A DNA stretch of 5,251 bases from the NCBI GenBank assembly GCA_029934875.1, contig JAOZLK010000364.1, forward strand, positions 1-5,251, in the 5' to 3' direction. This stretch comes from Bacteroidales bacterium. GTDB lineage: Bacteria > Bacteroidota > Bacteroidia > Bacteroidales > GCA-2748055. Made by a program: the position numbers and the translations under genes. Positions 1 through 5,251 of this stretch are shown in pieces (within the stretch, counting starts at the first letter, position 1; every line of letters begins with the position of its first letter). The notes under the pieces were generated by a model. It was not told the origin of the DNA. It did not search any database and saw nothing but the letters and a program-made list of their open reading frames with translations.

Positions 1-468
1 GAAATCCAGTGCACCCACCTTCATCTTGAGCACCCGAAAGCCCGATTGCAGCTTTGAAGCGATCTGCTCCATCATAAATTCCCTCTCACCCATCCAGATC
101 AGGCCGTTCGTGGGAATTCCGGATGTACCCCCTGTAAATGCAGAAGGAAAAAGTATTCTTTGACCGCCGCTTTCAAGGTCCTTAAGGGCTGTCTCAAGAG
201 CAAACTGAACACCTGGCAGTGAAGGCAGGTACTGGGCAGGATTCATCTCTTCCCTGCTGATCAGCTTACAGATATGATCCAGTTTGATCTCCATTTCTTC
301 GGGATCCTCAACGCTCAATCCGGGTATAAGCGAGACCTCGCCCACACCACTGACGCCATCATCAGTCAGGATTATATACCAGCAGGGTTTATGGAGCAGA
401 ACGCCCCGGGATGTGCCCGCAGGACGGATAAAATGAAGTGGGCGTGAGATATATTGCGCCTGTAGCAT
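1..468 (-). CDS. menC: o-succinylbenzoate synthase MenC, N-terminal 156 residues (cut by left edge)
   Basis: MenC is a cytosolic enolase-superfamily enzyme that dehydrates SHCHC to o-succinylbenzoate in menaquinone synthesis. Translating the minus strand from the ATG at 468-466 gives an uninterrupted 156-residue frame to the window edge. The N-terminal capping domain carries PAGTSRG (residues 16-22) and GEVSLIPGLSVED (43-55), both typical of MenC active-site loops. ALETALKDLE (90-99) and IPTNGLIWMG (118-127) lead into the barrel. The last visible segment, LKMKVG (147-152), holds the KxK pair (K148, K150); by family knowledge this supplies the catalytic base lysine. The metal-binding Asp/Glu/Asp residues and the second catalytic lysine lie beyond the edge, so an intact active site cannot be confirmed. 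The start codon abuts the menA stop (TAA then ATG), which supports this start and translational coupling. No Shine-Dalgarno sequence is visible. The related dipeptide epimerases are less likely, given the loop motifs and the men context. Confidence 0.93.
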   Translation of the reverse strand, partial: MLQAQYISRPLHFIRPAGTSRGVLLHKPCWYIILTDDGVSGVGEVSLIPGLSVEDPEEMEIKLDHICKLISREEMNPAQYLPSLPGVQFALETALKDLESGGQRILFPSAFTGGTSGIPTNGLIWMGEREFMMEQIASKLQSGFRVLKMKVGALDF

Positions 469-1371
469 TTAAAGTACAAGTCCAAGTCCGAATGACAGTG
501 AAAAGAGCAGGGTGGCAACCGCCAGTTTTTTTAACTCGGCATTCAGTTCAAGGGGGACAGTGTTTTCGATTACCTTCTTCACATCCGAAATCAGCAGAGG
601 TACCGGGATCAACAGCAGGAGTTGCAAATAGGACTCGAAGCGGATAATCGTGTAGGTAAGGGCAAACAAAAAGGCAGTCGCCAGTAATATTACATGGTAG
701 GCTTTGGCCCAGGGAACACCCATTCGTACCACCAGGGTAAACTTCCCGTTCTCCGCATCATTCTCATGATCCCTCAGATTATTCAGATTCAGTACACCCA
801 CGCTTAGCAGGCCCACCGAAGAGGCTGGAAGCAGGATGGCGGGATGAAAAGTTCCGGTGTGCAGGAAGTAGGTTCCGGCCACCCCAAGGATGCCGAAATA
901 GATAAATACCATGATATCACCAAAACCCACATAGCCGTAAGGTCGCTTACCAATGGTATATTTAATGGCTGCAAATATGGCCGAGAAGCCCAGTAAGAAA
1001 AAGATGGCATAACCCAGCATCTCTCCTCCCCTGAGTCCGAACCAGATTAATAGCGAGCCCGACAGAAGGCTGAGGATAACAAAAACACCGATCATCCAGC
1101 GCATCTGGCCACTTGTAACGAGCCCTGACTGCATAACCCTTAAGGGTCCCAGGCGTTCCTCATTGTCTGTTCCCTTCACCGCATCGCCGTAATCGTTGGC
1201 CAGGTTAGATAAGATTTGCAGGAAAAGCGTAGTCAGGCTTGCAAACAAGAACACAGCCCACTTAAATCTTCCCTCAGAAAAACCCAGGAAAGAGCCCAGG
1301 ATAGTAGCTGAGAGTGCCAGAGGCAAAGTACGTAGTCGAAAAGCTTTAATCCAGACGGATGAGTGGCTCAT
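469..1371 (-). CDS. menA: 1,4-dihydroxy-2-naphthoate polyprenyltransferase MenA
   Basis: MenA is an integral membrane UbiA-superfamily prenyltransferase that joins DHNA to a polyprenyl diphosphate, giving demethylmenaquinone. The 300-residue protein is about the usual family length. Near the N-terminus is the conserved WIKAFRLRTLPLAL stretch (7-20). The first Asp-rich Mg-diphosphate motif is NLANDYGDAVKGTD (56-69), with N59, D60, D63 and D69. The second is NNLRDHENDAENGK (197-210), with D201 and D205, followed by TLVVRMG. Between them GFGDIMVFIYFG (149-160) matches the MenA-specific loop. Several long hydrophobic segments (about 35-55, 93-111, 118-136, 152-170, 176-196, 225-243, 247-262 and 284-300) fit a multi-span bundle. 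The ATG at 1371 lies 33 nt after the menB stop, the widest gap in the cluster, and has no Shine-Dalgarno sequence. The DHNA-type signatures and neighbours argue against UbiA or other paralogues. Confidence 0.96.
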   Translation of the reverse strand: MSHSSVWIKAFRLRTLPLALSATILGSFLGFSEGRFKWAVFLFASLTTLFLQILSNLANDYGDAVKGTDNEERLGPLRVMQSGLVTSGQMRWMIGVFVILSLLSGSLLIWFGLRGGEMLGYAIFFLLGFSAIFAAIKYTIGKRPYGYVGFGDIMVFIYFGILGVAGTYFLHTGTFHPAILLPASSVGLLSVGVLNLNNLRDHENDAENGKFTLVVRMGVPWAKAYHVILLATAFLFALTYTIIRFESYLQLLLLIPVPLLISDVKKVIENTVPLELNAELKKLAVATLLFSLSFGLGLVL

Positions 1372-1404
1372 GGGACAAAATTACGATTTTCTTTTGTTAT
1401 AGAC

Positions 1405-2226
1405 TCAGGGTAATTTGGGGAACTGGTCCCAGTCGGGTTTTCTTTTCTCAAGGAAGGCTTTCTTCCCCTCCTGTGCCTCTTCGGTCATATAGTAGAGCAT
1501 GGTTGCATTCCCCGCAAGTTCCTGGATTCCGGCCTGACCGTCAAGTTCTGCATTGAGGCCGGACTTAATCATCCTCAGGGCAATGGGACTGTGCTGCATA
1601 ATCTTCTTACACCACTCAACCGTAGTATCCTCCAGTGCTTCCAGGGGAACCACCTTGTTCACCAGTCCCATCTCAAGTGCCTCTGCGGCGGTGTACTGCT
1701 CACATAAAAACCAGATTTCCCTGGCTTTCTTCTGTCCCACATGCCTGGCCAGGTAGGAGGAGCCAAAGCCGGCATCAAAAGAGCCCACCTTCGGCCCGGT
1801 CTGGCCAAAGCGTGCATTCTCCGAGGCAATGCTAAGGTCACAAACCACGTGCAGTACATGTCCCCCGCCAATGGCATAACCATTCACCATGGCAATTACG
1901 GGTTTGGGTATGGAGCGGATCTGGCGTTGAACATCCAGTACATTCAAGCGCGGCACCCCGTCCTTGCCCACATAACCTGCAAAACCCTTCACATTCTGGT
2001 CCCCTCCGCTGCAAAAAGCCTTATCCCCTTGGCCGGTCAGGATCACCACCCGGACCTCTGCCATCTCCCGGCAAATCACCAGTGCTTCACTCATCTCCTT
2101 TGTGGTATCGGGGGTAAAGGCATTGTAGTACCTGGGCCTGTTGATGGTGATCTTTGCAATCCCCTCGTAATAATCCAATTTTATCTCCTCAAAGTCTCTG
2201 AGGCTTTTCCATTCTCTGCCTGCCAT
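1405..2226 (-). CDS. menB: 1,4-dihydroxy-2-naphthoyl-CoA synthase MenB (naphthoate synthase)
   Basis: MenB is a cytosolic crotonase-fold enzyme that performs the intramolecular Claisen (Dieckmann) ring closure of o-succinylbenzoyl-CoA to DHNA-CoA. The protein has 273 residues, within the family range. The oxyanion-hole segments are [11 protein letters not shown] (71-81) and [11 protein letters not shown] (116-126). The active-site stretch [16 protein letters not shown] (140-155) contains S149 and D151, and Y246 in LYYMTEE matches the C-terminal tyrosine that reaches the active site. Compared with the recalled E. coli protein these residues fall at a constant offset of 12. Q142, G144 and W172 match the bicarbonate-binding residues of type I, bicarbonate-dependent MenB; type II enzymes have Asp instead of this Gly. 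The C-terminal block [16 protein letters not shown] (229-244) is also diagnostic. The ATG at 2226 follows the menD stop by 5 nt, so coupled translation is likely. An ordinary enoyl-CoA hydratase is excluded by these motifs. Confidence 0.98.
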   Translation of the reverse strand: MAGREWKSLRDFEEIKLDYYEGIAKITINRPRYYNAFTPDTTKEMSEALVICREMAEVRVVILTGQGDKAFCSGGDQNVKGFAGYVGKDGVPRLNVLDVQRQIRSIPKPVIAMVNGYAIGGGHVLHVVCDLSIASENARFGQTGPKVGSFDAGFGSSYLARHVGQKKAREIWFLCEQYTAAEALEMGLVNKVVPLEALEDTTVEWCKKIMQHSPIALRMIKSGLNAELDGQAGIQELAGNATMLYYMTEEAQEGKKAFLEKRKPDWDQFPKLP

Positions 2227-2231
2227 AGATG

Positions 2232-3857
2232 CTATTTCTTAATGTCCATAAACTCCTTAAAGATACGACTATTTTCCTGCTCAGCTGTATCCACATCCAG
2301 CACGGACAGGGAGCTTCCGGCGCTAAAGAAAGTAGCGATCGCGCCTCCTAATTCATCCTGGGCACCCACATGCATGGCCTGTTTGCTAAAGGATTGAGCA
2401 AGCAAAGCCGGGGAAGCAGGATGATGGGTCACAGAAAATTCCTCGAAGAATTCCATGTCTGATGGTCCTTCCAGAAGGCGAAAGATCCCTCCTCCCTGGT
2501 CATTGAGCACCACGATCTTCAGGTTCTCAGGAAATTTCCTGTTCCAAAGAGCGTTGGAGTCATATATAAAACTTAAATCGCCCACCAGCAGGATGTGGAT
2601 CTGCTCCGAAACCAGGGCGGCTCCCACTGCAGCAGAGACACAACCGTCGATGCCCGACGTTCCCCGGTTCGAGTAGTAGCTAAGGTCCTCCCTGTGGGGT
2701 ACAAGCTGCGAATAGCGTATGGTGGAGCTATTTCCAAGGTGAAGCACCGATCCCGGGGGTGCTGCTGAAAGGATGGCATTTATGACCCAAAGATTTCCAT
2801 ATTCCAGGGACTGCATTTTTTCCTGAACATGTAGCCTGACCCTTTCCTGTCCGCGCTTCCAGTTCTCCAGGAAGTGGTTCTTAAAACCAGGGCTTTCATC
2901 CCCTGACACAAGCTTGGCAAGGAGCTCAAGCGAAGTAGCCGGGTCTTCGTCGATCTCCACATGCTTCAGATCGGGGTCTTTCTGCAAAAAGAGCTTCAGC
3001 CGTTTTGAAACCACCTGTCCCCCGAAAGTGATTAAAAGGTCCGGGATCAACGCCTCTCTTCCATCCTTATCCACAGCTGCCAGAAGCAGTTCCGGTTGAG
3101 AGATAAAACCATCACCCGGCAAATTGGCAATATTCTCTGCAATCACCACAGCCTGGCTTTTGTGAACCAGCTTGGAAAGCTGTTCTCTTACATCTTTGGC
3201 GACCTGTCCCATCCCCACAAGCACCAGTATCCTGGTATTGACATCCACACTTCCGAAATCTGAAACTGGCTCAGGATTCTCCAGGACAGGAGCATGCCGG
3301 GCAGTCCCATCCAGGGCCGGGGGAAGTATTTCGTAAAGTGGCTCCTCCAGCGGGACATTCAGGTGAACCGGACCGGGGGGGAAGGCCAGAGCCGAGGCAA
3401 AGAGGCTCTCCATATGCCGGATCACCCGGTCCAGGTCCTCCTCATGGGCCACAGGAAGTGGCACCTGGTAGAAACCCTTGGTATAAGCATAGAAAGGTGC
3501 ACCCTGGTCGATGATCTGGTTATTGAAGAGTGCGATCTTTTCCAGGGGACGATCGGCTGTGATCACAAAGAGGGGAATCTGCTGATGGTAGGCCTCGGCA
3601 ACTGCAGGTGCCAGGTTAAGTACAGCGGTTCCCGAGGTAGTAAGCACCACCACCGGTTCTCGCAAGTGGCGTGCCATTCCAAGTGCCAAATAGCCTGCAG
3701 AACGTTCATCCACAATACTGTGGCAATGAAAACCTTTAAAGGATGTGAAAAGCTGGATAAGCGGAGCATTCCTGCTGCCCGGACAGATGATCACATGGTT
3801 GATTCCATGCATTCTTAAAAGAGGTCCAAGCTCAGCGATATGTTGATGCCGTCTCAT
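2232..3857 (-). CDS. menD: SEPHCHC synthase MenD (thiamine-diphosphate dependent)
   Basis: MenD decarboxylates 2-oxoglutarate and adds the resulting unit to isochorismate, giving SEPHCHC, the committed step of menaquinone synthesis. It is cytosolic and needs ThDP and Mg2+. Its 541 residues compare with about 556 in E. coli. The N-terminal pyrimidine domain has [10 protein letters not shown] (24-33) and [12 protein letters not shown] (49-60), with E51 as the expected ThDP-activating glutamate and R29 and R103 (ITADRP) as substrate-site arginines. [10 protein letters not shown] (396-405) is a MenD hallmark. The C-terminal PP domain has [13 protein letters not shown] (426-438) and LNDQGGGIF (451-459), which bind diphosphate and metal. 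The second motif residue, usually Asn as metal ligand, is Asp453 here. The ATG at 3857 lies inside the menF 3' end (26-nt overlap); it leaves 23 residues before ICPGSRN, as expected for the family, so a later start at M16 is unlikely. A run of seven C bases (3375-3381 on this strand) encodes Phe-Pro-Pro in frame. Confidence 0.97.
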   Translation of the reverse strand: MRRHQHIAELGPLLRMHGINHVIICPGSRNAPLIQLFTSFKGFHCHSIVDERSAGYLALGMARHLREPVVVLTTSGTAVLNLAPAVAEAYHQQIPLFVITADRPLEKIALFNNQIIDQGAPFYAYTKGFYQVPLPVAHEEDLDRVIRHMESLFASALAFPPGPVHLNVPLEEPLYEILPPALDGTARHAPVLENPEPVSDFGSVDVNTRILVLVGMGQVAKDVREQLSKLVHKSQAVVIAENIANLPGDGFISQPELLLAAVDKDGREALIPDLLITFGGQVVSKRLKLFLQKDPDLKHVEIDEDPATSLELLAKLVSGDESPGFKNHFLENWKRGQERVRLHVQEKMQSLEYGNLWVINAILSAAPPGSVLHLGNSSTIRYSQLVPHREDLSYYSNRGTSGIDGCVSAAVGAALVSEQIHILLVGDLSFIYDSNALWNRKFPENLKIVVLNDQGGGIFRLLEGPSDMEFFEEFSVTHHPASPALLAQSFSKQAMHVGAQDELGGAIATFFSAGSSLSVLDVDTAEQENSRIFKEFMDIKK

Positions 3858-4989
3858 CGATGGGCTGTATGTTTTTTATATAGGTCCTCAGGATCTTCAT
3901 CAGCGATTCGGCCTTTAGGCGGGTTTCATCCCACTCATCCCCGGGATCTGATTCAAGGGTGATCCCTCCTCCCACAAAGAGCGAAATGTAGCCCGGTGTT
4001 ATCTTCATACACCTCAGGTTCACGAATAAGTCAAGCTCTGCATCCTTACTTACCGGACCCAGGAATCCTGTATAATACTCCCGGTCGTGCGGCTCCAACT
4101 CCTTAATAAAACGAATGGCATCATCCTTGGGCTGACCGGCCACTGCAGGAGTCGGGTGAAGTGCTTCCACCAGTTCCCAGAGTTTCCCCTTAATTCTTTC
4201 TATATCAAGTGAGAAATCGGTCCGAAGATGCACCAGGTTACCTGCCCTCTTCACGTAGGGAGAGGAAACCCTGTAATCCCTGATTCCAAAGTAGTGTAAT
4301 ACATCGTGTATATAGCGGGTAACATATTCCTGCTCAAGTGCCTCCTTAACCGTCCACTTATCGATGTTCATATGCCGCTCGGCAAAGGACCGGGTTCCGG
4401 CCAGGGAGACCGTCGAAACCCTGTTCTCACTCAATCTGAGCAGTGGTTCAGGAGAGGCACCCATCCAGCATTCCTTATCACTTTTAAAGAGGTAAACAAA
4501 GGCATTCGGGTGCTTTCGGCACATGGCCTGGTACAACTTTGGAAGGATGGAAAAGTAGTTTCCGTCAATGGCCTGAATCCTTGACAGGACAGCTTTCTGG
4601 AAGGCCCCCTTGGATATGGAAGATTTGATTCCCTTCACCTGCTCCATGTAAGCTTCCTTTCCAATCACATAGGGATCCGGGTCCTTCCATGAAACAGATG
4701 GCCCGGCTTCAAGCTCTTCTGCCTGCCGCAGCACGGTCCTGTTAATCTGATTGCTCTCCATAACAAGATCGGGACGGATCAAATGGTAGTGATGTCCGTT
4801 ACGGGTGTCAAAGGGCGCCATGATAAATCCGTCAACCCCGGAAAGATCCTCAATGGCGCTCCCGCCTGTTTCCCTGTGGTTCTTCTGAATATAGGTAGTG
4901 GAATGATCCTCCTGGGGCAGTCTGAAAGTTACAAAAGATAAGTTCCTGGATAGACAGAGCTTGTGGATGTTGTGTAGACCTTCATTCAT
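3832..4989 (-). CDS. menF: isochorismate synthase MenF
   Basis: This chorismate-binding enzyme isomerises chorismate to isochorismate, the entry step of the pathway. The open frame reaches an ATG at 5076, but I choose the ATG at 4989 (MNEGLHNIHK), giving 385 residues. It sits 4 nt after the thioesterase stop, and the 29 extra upstream codons only shadow the thioesterase in another frame. The visible catalytic landmarks are FQKAVLSR (130-137) with K132 as the likely general base; MGASPEPLLRL (176-186) with E181 as the likely general acid; SLAGTR (195-200); and KEALEQEYV (215-223) with E219 as a probable Mg ligand. LHPTPAVAGQP (277-287) is also present, and VGGGITLESDPGDEWDET (339-356) holds the second Mg-binding glutamate (E352). 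The N-terminal part is short and divergent, as is common in this family. An anthranilate or aminodeoxychorismate synthase component is less likely, given the PAVAG motif and the men neighbours. An EntC-type siderophore role is disfavoured by context. Confidence 0.94.
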   Translation of the reverse strand: MNEGLHNIHKLCLSRNLSFVTFRLPQEDHSTTYIQKNHRETGGSAIEDLSGVDGFIMAPFDTRNGHHYHLIRPDLVMESNQINRTVLRQAEELEAGPSVSWKDPDPYVIGKEAYMEQVKGIKSSISKGAFQKAVLSRIQAIDGNYFSILPKLYQAMCRKHPNAFVYLFKSDKECWMGASPEPLLRLSENRVSTVSLAGTRSFAERHMNIDKWTVKEALEQEYVTRYIHDVLHYFGIRDYRVSSPYVKRAGNLVHLRTDFSLDIERIKGKLWELVEALHPTPAVAGQPKDDAIRFIKELEPHDREYYTGFLGPVSKDAELDLFVNLRCMKITPGYISLFVGGGITLESDPGDEWDETRLKAESLMKILRTYIKNIQPIDETASTYR

Positions 4990-4993
4990 GGTA

Positions 4994-5251
4994 TTAGCCT
5001 GGCTGTTCCGCCTTATCCGGTTTCGGTTTAACACTATTGGTAACACGGCTGATGGAAATAAGTTTTCGCTTATCATCTTTTATTTCCACATCCCAGACAT
5101 GTTTAAAATCAGCCTTTACCACTAGTCTTGCGTAAGCATGCAGCATCCCCTCCCTGGCAGGGTTCAGATGCTGGCTGTTGACCACCGAACCAAATACATA
5201 GAATTTATCGGGATCAACCAGAAGAAAGGAACCGGCACTACCCACAGTTTC
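4994..5251 (-). CDS. hotdog-fold thioesterase, C-terminal 85 residues (probable DHNA-CoA thioesterase; cut by right edge)
   Basis: The frame is open from the right edge to a TAA at 4996-4994 and encodes the last 85 residues of a PaaI/YdiI-type hotdog thioesterase. The first visible residues are ETVGSAGSF. In the family this follows an HGG segment, and this glutamate is the catalytic residue (E63 in E. coli YdiI). Further matches are the VVNSQHL strand, NPAREGMLHAYARLV, then HVWDVEIKDD and KLISISRVTNSV, the last two core strands, followed by a charged and proline-containing tail (KPKPDKAEQPG). E. coli YdiI hydrolyses DHNA-CoA to DHNA, the step between MenB and MenA, so the position 4 nt upstream of menF suggests the same job (MenI function). 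That substrate is inferred from context. A GTG at 5245-5243 could be taken for a start, but the conserved glutamate precedes it, so the gene must begin outside the window. The operon promoter is therefore also outside. Confidence 0.88.
   Translation of the reverse strand, partial: ETVGSAGSFLLVDPDKFYVFGSVVNSQHLNPAREGMLHAYARLVVKADFKHVWDVEIKDDKRKLISISRVTNSVKPKPDKAEQPG

Noticed and set aside
438..647. A short plus-strand open frame across the menA-menC junction
   Set aside because: The minus strand holds well-supported menA and menC here; the plus-strand peptide has no family features.
1741..2397. A 218-codon open frame on the plus strand across menB and the menD 3' end
   Set aside because: It lies antisense to two strongly conserved enzymes, shows no recognisable domain, and its sequence is explained by the codon pattern of the opposite strand.
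3375..3381. Seven-base G run (C run in menD) as a possible phase-variation tract
   Set aside because: It is short, the frame is intact through Phe-Pro-Pro, and switching an essential core biosynthetic gene is implausible without evidence from multiple strains.
3294..3818. A 174-codon open frame on the plus strand opposite the menD 5' half
   Set aside because: It is antisense to the conserved ThDP-binding domain of MenD, has no recognisable motif and looks like a shadow of the real gene.
5243..5245. GTG as a start codon for the thioesterase
   Set aside because: The residues just upstream (Glu-Thr) belong to the conserved catalytic ETxGS segment, so the protein clearly continues past the window edge.
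1..5251. CRISPR arrays, tRNA/rRNA genes, insertion sequences, riboswitches and rho-independent terminators
   Set aside because: I saw none. The window is almost wholly coding, the largest gap is 33 nt, and no hairpin followed by a T-run or repeat family stands out by eye.

Overview
The window is a tightly packed, one-strand piece of a menaquinone (vitamin K2) biosynthesis operon. All genes read on the minus strand, so transcription runs from the right edge (5251) to the left edge (1). The order is: hotdog-fold thioesterase (C-terminal part, probably the DHNA-CoA thioesterase), menF, menD, menB, menA, menC (N-terminal part). Both outer genes are cut by the window edges.

Organism: the gene order and protein sequences most resemble the Bacteroidota, probably an anaerobic or facultative Bacteroidales/Marinilabiliales-type lineage. 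None of the complete genes has a strong purine-rich Shine-Dalgarno sequence in front of its start, which is usual in that phylum. GC content looks close to 50% by eye. This placement is an inference from recalled family features, not from a database search.

Layout along the coding direction: thioesterase 5251-4994 (partial), 4-nt gap, menF 4989-3832, 26-nt overlap, menD 3857-2232, 5-nt gap, menB 2226-1405, 33-nt gap, menA 1371-469, 0-nt gap, menC 468-1 (partial). There is no non-coding stretch longer than 33 nt and no RNA gene, repeat array, mobile element, clear promoter or terminator. The promoter must lie upstream of the thioesterase, beyond the right edge.

Pathway: MenF isomerises chorismate to isochorismate. 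MenD adds a succinic semialdehyde unit from 2-oxoglutarate to give SEPHCHC. MenC dehydrates SHCHC to o-succinylbenzoate. MenB cyclises o-succinylbenzoyl-CoA to DHNA-CoA, the thioesterase releases DHNA, and MenA prenylates DHNA in the membrane. The steps not encoded here are MenH (SEPHCHC to SHCHC), MenE (o-succinylbenzoyl-CoA ligase) and the final methyltransferase. menE may follow menC past the left edge.

I see no sign of a previously undescribed system. The observations worth checking are small: a probable Asn-to-Asp change at the predicted metal ligand of MenD, an operon-encoded thioesterase, and a corrected menF start.
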